From: Saccharum officinarum
Lineage: Eukaryota > Streptophyta > Magnoliopsida > Poales > Poaceae
Reading direction: 5' to 3'
Assembly (NCBI GenBank): GCA_020631735.1
Contig: CM036170.1
Location: 71,501,737 to 71,565,736, forward strand
DNA: 64,000 nucleotides
Positions 23,516-34,495 of the stretch are shown in pieces. The number at the start of each line of letters is the position of its first letter. Positions within the stretch are counted from its first letter, which is position 1. The translations under genes were made by a program, and so were the position numbers. The notes beneath the pieces are model-generated. The model made no database searches and was not told the DNA's origin. It was given only the letters and a program-made list of their open reading frames with translations.

Positions 23516-25369
23516 TCATCCACTTTTTGATGGTACCCAAACAAGTTTGGGTCCTCTCAAGTTAGGAGCAACATACTTAGGCAAAGCCCTAGTATGGTTA
23601 GCGGGATGTTTTGCAATTCCAACCAATGAGGTACCATTGCCATCCTTTCTAAGCATATTAGTATTATCAATTGAAATAGGCTTAGAATTGTTACCTAGGG
23701 GACATGAATGAACCATGTGTCCCCTTTCCCGGCATAAGTAGCAACTTCTCTTAGATTGAGCCTTTTCTTCCTTGCTCATATGTTGCTTCTTATTGCCTTG
23801 CCTCTCACGAGTTGCTTGAATCTTCTTTTCAAGCTTGGTAGGACACCCCGAGGCGAAGTGTCCTATATCTCCACATTTGAAGCACTTGATGTGAGCATGT
23901 ACTTTCTTCTCGATTTGATTCTTGCTCATCATCTTGGCATCTTGGATTTGCATTGGATGCCTTGCTCTACCACCCCTTCTTGTTTTCTTTTTCTTCATCA
24001 AGTCATCATCATCTTCATGGTTGATTTTGACTTGATCTTGGGGCTTTGCTTTTGGCTCAACTTGAGACTTCTTGGTAGGGCAATACTTAGCAATATGTCC
24101 CATTTCATGGCATCGGTGGCACATGAGTTGGGATAGCTTCTTTGCATTTTGCTTCTTCATAATCTTGCCCTTGCTCTTGTTGTAGCCAATACCACTCTTA
24201 TCACCATATCTTCTTTGATTGGTCATGATATGCTCAATGGCGATTTTAGAGTTGTAGCACCTCTCTAACTTGTTACTCAAATTCTTCACTTCATTTTTAA
24301 GCTCATTGTTCTCCTTCAAAAGGTTAGTCTCACAAGACATAGAAGTAGAACAAGCATTTAATTGTGAAGAATATGGCATATCTAATAAATCATCACAAGA
24401 GGTGGATACATGCTTCTTGCCTACATCACAAGGGTTAGTAATATGTGATTGATCATTTGACCCAAATGATGAGCTCTCACTAGATTTGGTTTCTTCATTA
24501 GAAAGCTTCTTAGTGAGTAAAGCATGTTCTTGTACCAAGTTATCATGAGCAACACTAAGTTCCTCATGAGCCAATTTTAGCTCCTCATGTGAATAAGTAG
24601 TAACATAAAGTAGATGCTTTTGTTGTTCACGTGTGGTCTTTAGAAAAGAGTTTTCTTTTTCCAATTTACTTGCTTTTTCCATTTCTCTTTTTAAGGCTCT
24701 TGAGAGTTTATAAAGAAGCTCAAAATTTGGATCATCACAATTAACAACAAAACCACCAACATGTATCTTAGTGTTACCATGTGATGATATTGATGAGCTT
24801 GTTGAAGCATCACTCTCATAGCCATCATCTTCACCATCAAGTGTGCATGGAGTAGAATCATTGCTTGCATCACTTGTGGCATCATCATCATTCTTGTCAA
24901 GTGATCTTGTGGCATGATCATCATCATCATCATCACTTGAAATTGAGGTGGAGCAATCCTCCACAATCACCTCGTTGTGGTCATGCTCAACATCCTCATG
25001 TACCTCCATCACTATGTGATCATCCTTCTTGAATTTTCCATCATCCCAAATTGAGGAGCCACAATAGTGATGCTTGAGCGTCGTCCACATGCTATGTGCA
25101 CTTGAGAGACCCCTCACCTTGTCAAAAATCTCATCATCTAAAGCTTTGATTAGATAAAACTTAGCTTGTGCATCAAGTGTTCGGCAATCCTTTTGAGCTT
25201 GGGTACGGTTACCACACCCATCCAAGTCATGAGAAAAGCCAACAACTATGATCCACCAAAACTTAGGGCCAAGAGCACGAAAATGATCAAGCATGTGATT
25301 TTTCCACCGTGCATAGTGAGTGCCATCAAAAATGTGTTCCACACAATCATCTAGCCCATAAGCCGCCAT
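23516..25369 (-). CDS. Gag-like polyprotein of element C, three CCHC zinc knuckles
   Basis: 617 residues, intact, starting at the ATG 39 bp past the primer site. An N-terminal FDGTHYARWKNHM segment (residues 14-26) followed by W/F-rich helices resembles the UBN2/DUF4219 capsid-like domain of Copia Gag. An acidic Asp/Ser stretch (140-195) follows. Heptad-rich, probably coiled-coil regions lie at about 220-300 and 345-372. Three zinc knuckles of the C-x2-C-x4-H-x4-C type are at C417-C430, C496-C509 and C543-C556, separated by basic linkers. The C terminus has GPKLVWVPSKSG, a string typical of the Gag end in this Copia group, and there the reading frame stops where protease would normally follow. 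It should bind element RNA and form particles; packaging and reverse transcription would need enzymes from another element. Confidence 0.9.
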   Translation of the reverse strand: MAAYGLDDCVEHIFDGTHYARWKNHMLDHFRALGPKFWWIIVVGFSHDLDGCGNRTQAQKDCRTLDAQAKFYLIKALDDEIFDKVRGLSSAHSMWTTLKHHYCGSSIWDDGKFKKDDHIVMEVHEDVEHDHNEVIVEDCSTSISSDDDDDDHATRSLDKNDDDATSDASNDSTPCTLDGEDDGYESDASTSSSISSHGNTKIHVGGFVVNCDDPNFELLYKLSRALKREMEKASKLEKENSFLKTTREQQKHLLYVTTYSHEELKLAHEELSVAHDNLVQEHALLTKKLSNEETKSSESSSFGSNDQSHITNPCDVGKKHVSTSCDDLLDMPYSSQLNACSTSMSCETNLLKENNELKNEVKNLSNKLERCYNSKIAIEHIMTNQRRYGDKSGIGYNKSKGKIMKKQNAKKLSQLMCHRCHEMGHIAKYCPTKKSQVEPKAKPQDQVKINHEDDDDLMKKKKTRRGGRARHPMQIQDAKMMSKNQIEKKVHAHIKCFKCGDIGHFASGCPTKLEKKIQATRERQGNKKQHMSKEEKAQSKRSCYLCRERGHMVHSCPLGNNSKPISIDNTNMLRKDGNGTSLVGIAKHPANHTRALPKYVAPNLRGPKLVWVPSKSG

Positions 25370-25406
25370 CCTCTCGGGTCGGTGAAGACCACAAATGAGA
25401 GACCCG

Positions 25407-25418
25407 GCTCCGATACCA
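25407..25418 (-). promoter_or_regulatory. Primer-binding site of element C (initiator tRNA-Met type)
   Basis: Minus-strand TGGTATCGGAGC begins 2 bp after the 5' LTR. It matches the common plant PBS TGGTATCAGAGC with one change. Confidence 0.85.
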
Positions 25419-25420
25419 CT

Positions 25421-27794
25421 TGAAGGGTCGAGATGGCGGACTAGAGGGGGGGTGAATAGTCCTTTCTAAAACTTAAACGCGTAGGCTAACCAAAACAAAT
25501 GCGGAAATAAACTTATCGGTCTAGCCAAGACTACACCCCTCTATCTAAGTTCTCTAGCACCTTGCAAAGATCCTAATTAAGCAACTAAGGTGCTAAGCTT
25601 ACCAAGAGCTCACCTAATCAATTCTAGAGCAAGGTCACACAAACCTATGCACTAGTACTTTGCCAAGCGAGGGAGCTCCTACACAACTAGTGAAGCAAAA
25701 GCACAAAGCCTAAGCTCGCTAGCAAAGCTCAATAACAAGGCAACTAATGCCAAATTAGAGAGCGCAAAACACTTAGCTACACAAACTAAGCAATGTGACT
25801 AACAAGGTTACACAAACCAAATTAGCCACGCAAAGGGGATACTTCTAGCTACACAAGCAAGAAGATAACTAGCAAGCTACCCAAGCAAACTAGTTACGAG
25901 AGCAACTACACAAGCACAAGTATATATGAAAGTAAATACAAGCTTGTGTTGCACGAAAGCAAACCACCGAGAAGAGTAGACAATGTTGACACGGTGATTT
26001 TCTCCCGAGGTTCACTTGATTGCCACCAAGCTACGTCCCCGTTGTGTCGACCAACACTTCGTGGTTCGGCGGCTAATCGGTCACACACCGAGCCTCTCAA
26101 AAGGCACCGCAAGAACCCACCATAAAGTGTGGTAGCTCAATGACACGCTCAACTAGAGTTGCTCTTCGCGATCCCCGCGGGGTGAGCACAATCCCCCTCA
26201 CAAAGCTTCTCCGGAGCCTCGCACAATCTTCTTGCGAGCTTCGACGGAGCCACAAGCCACCAAGCCGTCTAGGAGGTGGCAACCTCCAAGAGTAACAAGC
26301 ACCACCGGCTTGCAATACGATCACCTAGTGCCACACGATGCAATCTCTCAAAGCAACGCACTAGAATCGCTCTCTCACTCGATCCGATGAACACTATCAA
26401 GCATGAGTGAGTTAGAGGGCTCCCAAGCACTACCACACAAGTCACAAAGACTATAGTGTGCTCAGCTACCGGCCATGGCCGGCCACAACGTCTATTTATA
26501 ACCCCACGGTCAAATAGAGCCGCTACCCCTTCACTGGGTCTTTTTCGAGATGACCGGACGCGGTGGTCAAAACTGACCGGACGCGGTGGTCAGTAGCGTG
26601 CTCCAACGGCTAGTTTTCGCGCGTACAAACTTGTATTGACCGGACGCGGTGGTCACTAATGGGACCGGACGCGGTGGTCGCAGCGAAACAGCGAACAGAG
26701 AGGTTCCAGCAAGCTCCCGAAGTGACCGGACGCGTCCGGTCATCACTGATCGGACTCGCTGCAGCGTCCGGTCATTTTCGCCCACGAAAAACACTGACCG
26801 GACGCGGTGGTCGCAGCTGACCGGACGCGGTGGTCGAAACTGACCGGACGCGGTGGTCACGCGTCCGATCACAGACCACCCTTCGGTAAAACGGCGATAT
26901 CTCTTAGCTCCGAACTCCGATTTCGATGATCTTGGACATTTTGGAAAGCTTACTCAGAGGGCTACACAACCCACTAAAGCACTTGATCCAATTCACAATG
27001 GATCAAAGCAGTATTCCACTCTAAGAGCCATCCTAGTGTCCGAAGAACACCGAAAAACATTTATCTCTTCTCTAAGTTGATCAACACCAACTCCAACACC
27101 TTCTCCTTTGCAAATGTGCCAACACCACCATGTGTACACCACCATGTGCATATGTGTTAGCTTTTCATAAACATTTTCAAAGGGTTAGACACTCAACTTG
27201 CCTCGCCACTCGATCCTAACACGTATGCAAAGTTAGATCGCTCAAGTGGCACTAGATGACCGATATGCAAACAAGTTTGCCCCTCTTGATAGTACGGCCA
27301 TCTATCCTAAACCCGGTCATAAACTTCTCTACACACCTATGACCGGTGAAATGGAAATGCCCTAAGTTATACCTTTGCCTTGCTTATTCCACTCCATCTC
27401 CTCCGACGTTGATACAACACATGCACCAACCATATCACAAATGATATGATCCACTTCATATCATCATGTGGCCTTGGTCCATCGATCTTGACCTCACTTG
27501 CTCTTCACCGTTGCATCGGTCCATCGGTGCCAAGTCTTGCTCAAGCTTCACCGCTTCACGGTCCATCGCTCTAAAGCCTCTAACTTGCCCTTCACACTTG
27601 CAACCGGTCCGTCGAGCCAAGCCTCATCTTGATCTTCTCCACCTTGGTCACATGACTCCATGTCATGTCTCATATGCAATGAGCTCCTTCATGACACCAT
27701 CACCTGTGGACTAATCTCCTGTGTATCTCACATAACCACATATTAGTCCACCTAAGTTGTCACTCAATTACCAAAACCAAACAAGGACCTTTCA
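25421..27794 (-). repeat. 5' LTR of element C
   Basis: 2374 bp and collinear with the left LTR. The promoter and start of transcription for the element should lie here. The motif cluster is at 26551-26874 and the TATA candidate near 26494. Differences from the left LTR were seen at 25749 (G for A), 26219 (T for C) and 26750 (T for C). Confidence 0.92.
26551..26874. repeat. ACCGGACGC motif cluster in LTR C (right copy)
   Basis: Same array as at 18939-19262, with one half-site changed from GACCGG to GATCGG at 26750. This copy would drive the element. Confidence 0.85.
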
Positions 27795-27925
27795 GATGTT
27801 CTAGCTCAAAGGATGCACAAGTATGTTAGAAATCATGAGTTGCCTCCCCAAGGGCTGGCCAATAAGTATTTATAAGCATCCCATCCAAATAGATCCGTTA
27901 TACCCCTTCACTGGGTCTTTTCGGG

Positions 27926-28256
27926 ATGACCGGACGCGCTGATCGCACAGCACCGCGCGCGCAACGACATGACCGGACGCGCTCCAACGCAACGACCGGA
28001 CGCGACAGTGCCCGCGTCCGGTTTGAGTCCAGTAAGCTCCCTCAACAATCGGACGCGTCCGATCATGTGTGACCGGACGCGCCTCGCGTCCGATCATCCT
28101 TGCGTTCTGTAGTTCTCTCTGGGCGCATGACCGGACGCGCCGGTCCCACAAGTGACCAGACGCGCCGGTTGCAAACCCTAGCAATCGCGCGCCTGACTGC
28201 TGACCGGACGCGTCCGGTCATACCATGACCGTGTCCGGTGCAGCGTCCGGTCACCT
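27926..28256. repeat. ACCGGACGCG motif cluster in LTR B
   Basis: About twelve full or partial copies of GACCGGACGCG / CGCGTCCGGTC lie upstream of the LTR's TATA box, including a perfect palindrome ACCGGACGCGTCCGGT near 28202. Spacing and flanks differ from the cluster in LTR C. Confidence 0.85.
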
Positions 28257-31200
28257 CTGTGACCTCTGTTCGTCTCCGTTTCTTTTCCGACTTCCGGCGT
28301 AGTGGAAAATAGGCATTTCAAGTTCCCAAAAACGCCTGAACCCCGCGCTCGCAAGCTCGGCGAGAGGGAGAGAGAGACCCAAACCCTCTCTACCGCTCAA
28401 ATTTCATCGCCTTCGTAAATGTGCCAACACCAACAAGTGATCACCACCTTGTGCACGTGTGTTAGCCTTTTCATAATCATTTTTAAAGGTTTTCCAGTTA
28501 GCTCACTAGGCCCTACATGCAATGCACTTCATGAATTCACCTAGTGGCACCCATGCGTCGAATAACCGCTAAGACTTTTCCTCTTAATAGTTCGGTTATC
28601 GATCCTAAACCACTCACACCCTCTATGGTGTCTTGAGTGCAAAACAAAATGGCCCTATGGTTATACCTTTGCCTTGAGCCCATTTTGTTTTTCCAAAAGA
28701 TATGATCCACTTCATATCATCACATGACCATCTCGATCCATCGACCTTAACTTCACTTGCTCTTCACCGTTGCATCGGTCCGTCGGCGCCAAGTCTTGCT
28801 TAAGCTTCACCATCGCATGGTCCTTCGCTTCGAAGCCTCGACTTGCCCTTCACCTTCACAACCGGTCCATCGAGCCAAGCATCACCTCGGTCTTCATCAT
28901 CTTGGTCACATGAGTCAATGTCATGTTTCATATTCAATGACCACCTTTATCTAAATCATCCACTTAGATACAAAAGGTTAGTCCTAGGTTTCATCAATTA
29001 GCCAAAACCAAACTAGGGACTTTCAGCCGGCCCGTTAGTCAAAAAAGAAATAATGAGTTTCGGTTTTTCTATTATTATTTGGAAAGAAAAATGCTTTGGA
29101 AAAATGTTGTGTACCCATTTTGGTTCCAAAATTTATGAAATTTTTTGTAGTGATCCTCATGAGCATATCTATGGCTTAAAAATATTGCATGTCAGTTTTG
29201 TGACACTTTTCTATAGAGTTTTATTTAATCATTGAAATTGATGTTTTCTTGAGAAATGCATAATAAATCATAGAAAACTCAAAAAAAAATATGATTCTAA
29301 GTTTGTTACTCTTCTTGTGTACTGTACTTTCTAAGAAAAATATGTTCCATGCATGTTCTGTATAAAAATTAGGAGGTGTAGTTCAAGTGCTTGTAATGGC
29401 TGGTTTTTGTTATTTTTGATAGAGGGAAAAAGTTGTATAAAACATACATATGATAATTTTTGTACAATGATTGTGTGCTGTGTAGAACATAGAAAAAATG
29501 TGAAATATGTTGTTTGATACTTTTCATAATACAAAGTATTTTTATGCTCACTTTTATGCCCTAGCTTGTTATTTTTGTGTAGGCTGTTTTACTAGTCCAA
29601 ATCCCCTGAAAAGTTTATGGTATGTTGCTGGGAGTAATACTATGTTATTGTAATTTTATAGATTTTTATATGCACCCAAAATACATGTTGCTGTTGTAAC
29701 CCTAGTTTAAATAGGAATAAAGTAATCTTCTTTATGTAGATTTAGTTTCATAATAAAGCTTTGGTGTATCTTTGAAGCACCAAATCATTTGCTGGTGTTG
29801 CTTGATAAGTTAATGTGTTTGTGTTGATAAAGTGTAGTAGGACTCATGTTAGGGTTATATGCTAGCTAGTGTAAAAATAGACGAGAATTGTTAGCAGAGG
29901 TGAATGCAGTAGATGACATGTGCTTGTAGTACGTGTTCTTAGATGATGTTGACTACCTTGTAGAAAGGTTTTGTCCCTAGTCTTTACTATAAGTTTCAAT
30001 GTGTTCATCTTCATATCATGCCATCATGATCATCATACCACTGCATCCGATGCACGGTTTACATGTTACTTATACACTTGCATCATACATGATCGCAAGA
30101 GGAGTTGCCAGTAGCAGTTCAGGAGGAGCAGACCGGGTTCGATCCACAAGAAACTCAGGCATAGGAGGTGTCCGAGGTAGACGAGCAAGAAGAGGATCTA
30201 CTTGAGTGTGTGGACCACCAACCCAGTTCCTTCGAACGAGGCAAGCCCAGGAGCATTCTAAGTCTCCTACTTTACAAAAGCAATTCCTTATCTATTTATA
30301 TGAGGTTATAAATTGTGCATTAAGTATAGGAGTTGAGTGAAACCGCTGCTACATATATTACTATCCTTGCCACATTATTACCTACAAAAGTTTAGGTCGA
30401 ATACTGCTTAGCCCTGCTTAGACTGGTAGCGATCGGTGAATTCTGGTCACCTGAAATGATAGGTGGTTACTAGAATGTTTTAGCTATGGAATGGATAATA
30501 TCCAGAAAATAACCATGTGTTGATGGATAACTGAAGACCGGACGAAAAAGTTGAAGGCAACCAGACAAGGTTCTGGGGTGCTAGTAGTTTTCCGTCTACG
30601 TCGGTTAAGGACCGATCGTTGCTTGTCCCTCTTGTTATGTTGAACGCATGTCTCACATTTAGCTGGCCGAATAAAGTACCTTTCGACCGCGAAGCTAATG
30701 ACACTTTTCAGGCCGGGGTAATCTCGGATTGGCAAACTGGTGATGAAGGGGGTTGTACGGGGACGCGAAGAGTAAGCCCAAGGTGCGTCCTAGCAGTCGG
30801 ACGGTCTCTGGATAGTGCGGTCCATGATTGTTACCCCACGACGTTTACCTGAAAAGTGTTATTGGTGATCTGTAGCTCACTTGATCGGTGAGTGTGGTTT
30901 GTGTGAGGAATAAATCACCAGCTGGTTAGGAATCAATTCGAATCATCATCGCTCCTGGATAGCGAGCACTTGACTTGAGTTACGGCATCGTAGTAATGAT
31001 GATGGAACACTTATGGTTATATGGATGATGTTGGAAATGCTAAATTCAAGTGGTAACAAGATGTTATCGGTTAATCAAGTGATTGCTATAATATAGTTGC
31101 TTACCTAGATGGATAAGTTATAATAAACTTGAGCCAAATTACTTAAAATGGTTTAGTTAGGATAGCTTACACTTTTCGCAAATGAGTCAGCTAGCCCACT

Positions 31201-31738
31201 AAAAGAAAACCTTGCATAATCCTTGGTGTCACTTTAGTTTGGTTTAAGACGGGTAAGTCTAGCTGAGTACTTTCTCGTACTCAGGGCGTTGTTTCCATTG
31301 TTGTTGTAGATGGTTAGATGTACTACGACTATTGTGTCAACTGTCTGTATCCGGCGATTGGTGACAACTAGGACTAAGGGCAATGGTCACTCCGTATGTC
31401 TTACCTAATGCTTTTGTGGAAAGTGACTATCTTCTGGCACTGTATTTGAATTAAGGGTGTGTGTTTTATGAAACTATTTGCTTCCGCTACTTTATTTTGA
31501 ACTTGGTTTGTAATAACTTATGTTCTAAACTCCGATGTATTCAACTGTCGTTGCGAACTTTATGTAATATATGACTGTGGCTGCTAAACTTGTACGATCT
31601 TGGTTTGTATGTTGGTTGGTTTGAAATCCTTCGTGGTTTCACGGACTACCGGGTTATACGGGCTTAAGTTTGTTAAATTGTCTGCCTCGGCAGGTGATTT
31701 TCTTACTTAATTTCGTATAATTGGTCGGTTCTGTTACA

Positions 31739-32128
31739 ACTAGAAAAACATATGAACATTGGAGACAGATACTTGCAACATACGTTGCAACATATCAACA
31801 TCCCAATCTACTTTTGCAACATCCGTATGAAACACTCGCAACATACCTCTATAACATTTGAACATTTAAAATGTATGTTTGAAACATGCATCGTATCTCT
31901 GTGCAGCCTCCTCCACCGTTTGTATCGGGGTGCTGCAACCGTAGCAGGAGGTGAGCCTGGAGGGCTTCTAGGCCAGGGCCCAGTGCTTCTTGCGCGGGTG
32001 GCGCCTGTCGGCGTCGTCGAGCGCAAGCACGCACGCAGCGGCCTCAATGGCCAGCTGGCGGCCGAGGGAGCAGTCACAACGTGTGGGCACGACGGTTCTC
32101 ACGTCGTGAGGCGTGGCGGGCGGTCGAG
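31739..32128. mobile_element. Right part of the DNA-transposon-like region split by element D
   Basis: It opens with the repeated words TTGCAACATACG, GCAACATATC and GAAACACTCGC, which continue the pattern of 15385-15600. A GC-rich stretch (31930-32130) follows. ORFs in it (31752-32204 plus, 31808-32077 minus) show no domain. Confidence 0.45.
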
Positions 32129-32943
32129 GGAGCAGTGGCATGGGCGGCGGAGCCACAGGGTATGCCAGGTATGCAATGGCATACCCTGCAGCACCGGCAA
32201 CTAGAGTATATATTACATATATATATATACGTACAACTGTATAAGAATCTGTATAGTAAAAAGGAAAAAGAAAAAAAAACTTATCTGGAATCCTGGTCTC
32301 TGGATCACGCCACCAAGAAAGGCCCATTTGGGTCGGCCCACGCGGCAAGTTAACGAAAGGACCAGGAAACGACCTGATCATAGCCTCACAGGCCCACTGC
32401 CCACGCGATGACGCAAGTAGCCGCCGAGTACGTTGCACTTTTCCCTGATTGCCTGATCTAATATCGATCGGAGCGAGATGAACCTTCACGGCGCCGCCGC
32501 CCACCGGACGCTTGACGCCCTGACGGCAGAAACGCGGTGAGCACGCGACACCTTCCCAGTTTCCCTCATCTAATCTCTTGTGTGCTATTCGTCTTTTTTC
32601 AGAAATTATTGTGTACTTTCATACGTATTTTTCTTTGAAGTTGACGAAGATGGTATAATCAAAACATTTATGTCCATTCAAAAGCATCGAATAAAATAGT
32701 TGGAAAATAGTATCGTAAGTCTCTAGTACTCTTGTATGGTTATATTTCAATTATGGATGGTTTCAGTTTAAACCATGAATGTAAGCCTTATCGTGTTACT
32801 TAGTGCATATGTACCGAATCACACTGTCAAATTTATAATTATTATTATTATGGAATTGCTAAAATAAATTTACCAAATTATATATGATTTTTTTAGGTGG
32901 CATACCCTAAACTAAAATCCTAGATTCGCCACTGACGGAGCAG
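32129..32943. mobile_element. Insertion with hAT-like ends carrying a gene-like fragment
   Basis: The ends carry CAGTGGC...GGCGGAGCCAC on the left and GATTCGCCACTG on the right, wording common at hAT-type termini in grasses. GGAGCAG occurs at both edges (32129-32135 and 32937-32943), a possible target duplication. Near both ends the word GGCATACCC appears. Inside, an ATG at about 32479 opens a 20-codon stretch (MNLHGAAAHRTLDALTAETR) ending at a GTGAGC donor, a possible captured first exon. Boundaries and class are tentative. Confidence 0.4.
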
Positions 32944-33389
32944 GAGCGGGAGCAAGCGCAGTGACTGTCAATAGCAAACCAGAGCAGTGCAGGGGAGCAG
33001 GCGGGCGGCGTGGTGGAGGCGCCTGTCACGATCGATACGAGATGGGGAAAATGACGCTCTGTTTTTTTAGTAAAGGAACAAAGGTAGACGGCAGGAGGCT
33101 TGTTGGGCCGATTTGCAGACCCAGAAAGAAGCGTCCGGGCCAGAGGCGCGTCCGCACGGACATCCTCTCCAGAGCATTTCCATTTTACAAATTACAGACT
33201 TTGAACTGGTCATGAGCGAGGGGGCCAAAGAGCAATGACGTCTAGTGTTGCAGCGCGTGATCATATGGTCGTTCCATATATGCCTCATCACTCCCTAGCC
33301 GGACTAGGTTTCACTAGTTCTACATGTGCTATTAGACGAGGTGCGTATATTGAGGTGCCAATGTGCCACCACTTTATCGTTTTGGTTGC

Positions 33390-33655
33390 AGTTATTAAAA
33401 TATATGACCAAAAAAATGCAACTATAGATTACGTGTCACCTAAAGTGGTTTATGTTTGACCAAGTTTCTAGTGAATAGTATTCACACTTATGGCTTCAAA
33501 TTAATTTGTTATAAAAATACATTTTCTAATTAATCTAATGATATTTATTTGATATCATAAATATTGATATTTTTTAGCTATAATTGGTCGAACTTAATAA
33601 GGTACTAAAACATGAATGCATTCTTTTAGGAACGGAGGTAGTACATCGGTTTTGA
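33390..33655. mobile_element. Stowaway-like MITE
   Basis: AT-rich interior with AATTAATCTAATGATAT, ending in AACGGAGGTAGTA at about 33642-33655, the reverse complement of TACTACCTCCGTT. The left end is degraded. The words match other Stowaway copies in the window (55702, 58133). Confidence 0.55.
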
Positions 33656-34495
33656 TTACTGGCAGTTGTCACTTTGGTTGCAGCTAGTTTTGATGTTCCT
33701 CATCTGCCTGTATGCTGCATTTTTACTCAGTTTAAACAATCGTGATATGCCCCGTGGCCGCTGCCAAACCGCCGCGACGTGACAATCACACACAAGAGAG
33801 AATCGAGAAAGAGAGGCACAGCTTGAGGAGGAAGATGGTGTTCTTCTCCTCTAATACGAGTTCTCAATAATAAATTGATTTTACAAACTCACACCCGGCA
33901 TATAGAGCACTTGCTCATGCTTACAGGCGTTGTCCAATGAGCCACTTGAAACCTACACAATCACAACATGACACCACCTCCGTTGCCATGTAAGCTCAGC
34001 TCCCCCTTGCTTGAGATGTTGCTTGCTCCCAAGCAACCGTGTAGGAAAACGTTTTTGTAATGACGTACCAATGCAATCTTCCTAGGAAAACATGGTTATA
34101 ACCAGCCTTCCCACATTGCCGCTTATAGCAAGAGTCCGAGATACTGTTGAGAGGGAAGCATGATCTTGTTGCTGTTATGTCCTTGAGCACCTCATCAAGC
34201 TTTAAATTCTCACATTTCATTGCTTTGCTGCCACTAGGGATTTTTGAAAGTTTGTGCAGAAAGTAGAATCGTATTGCTTGTCCGAATCGCTCAGGATTTG
34301 GGCAAAGGTCATAACGTCACCTTCGATCCGGTTGATAAAAAACTGGATGTCAGCAACATATACATTGAAACCCAAGGCGGACAGTTTACTCACTCCGAAG
34401 CCAAATAGTAGATCACAACACGAAGTGCATGACATGAGTTGCATATTGGCACACCAATGAAAAAACAAAGAGAGCTATATATATCGTAGCAGATA
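33656..34495. other. No gene recognised; downstream flank of the dioxygenase-like gene
   Basis: Short minus-strand ORFs at 33996-34220 and 34217-34468 resemble nothing known. Part of the stretch next to 34495 is likely the 3' UTR of the dioxygenase-like gene. Confidence 0.4.

Larger units (their letters stand above)
17809..27794 (-). mobile_element. Full-length gag-only Copia-like LTR retrotransposon (element C)
   Basis: 9986 bp, with two 2374-bp LTRs (17809-20182 and 25421-27794) and a perfect target duplication GATGT at 17804-17808 and 27795-27799. Minus orientation is fixed by the tRNA-Met-type primer site beside the right LTR and the polypurine tract beside the left LTR. The only long ORF is a 617-residue Gag-like protein (23516-25369). 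The remaining 3.3 kb of internal DNA holds no RT, RNase H, integrase or protease, so the element depends on a partner in trans. It fits the class called TR-GAG. I read three differences between the LTRs (18137, 18607, 19138), all transitions, meaning very recent insertion. Confidence 0.9.
16957..29025 (-). mobile_element. Copia-like solo LTR (element B), interrupted by C
   Basis: The two ends are TGTAAGGTCCTAGATGG at 16957 and AACTAGGGACTTTCA ending at 29025, read on the plus strand. The element is in minus orientation. A perfect 5-bp target duplication GCCGG lies at 16952-16956 and 29026-29030. Without element C and its target copy the LTR is about 2.08 kb. No internal region is present, so recombination between LTRs removed it before C landed. 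U3 contains a GACCGGACGCG cluster (27926-28256) next to a TATA box (TATTTATAAGC on plus, about 27868). Confidence 0.85.
15601..31738 (+). mobile_element. Solo LTR of a gypsy-like family (element D), interrupted by B and C
   Basis: It starts TGTAACACTTCGGGTGTTAA at 15601 and ends GGTTCTGTTACA at 31738 (TG...CA). Removing the nested insertion leaves about 4.06 kb (15601-16956 plus 29031-31738) with no internal coding region, hence a solo LTR. The start is of the TGTAACAC..CGGGTGTTA type found in large chromovirus-like LTRs of grasses. The flanks share only ACTA (15597-15600 and 31739-31742), so the target duplication is imperfect. The right half reappears in reverse complement at 62573-63757 and 63758-64000, confirming that it is a repeat family. 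The GC-rich block at 16140-16950 is part of the LTR and not a gene. Confidence 0.75.

Noticed and set aside
23756..24136. 126-codon plus-strand ORF and other plus-strand ORFs opposite gag of element C
   Set aside because: They are antisense shadows of the intact 617-residue Gag frame.
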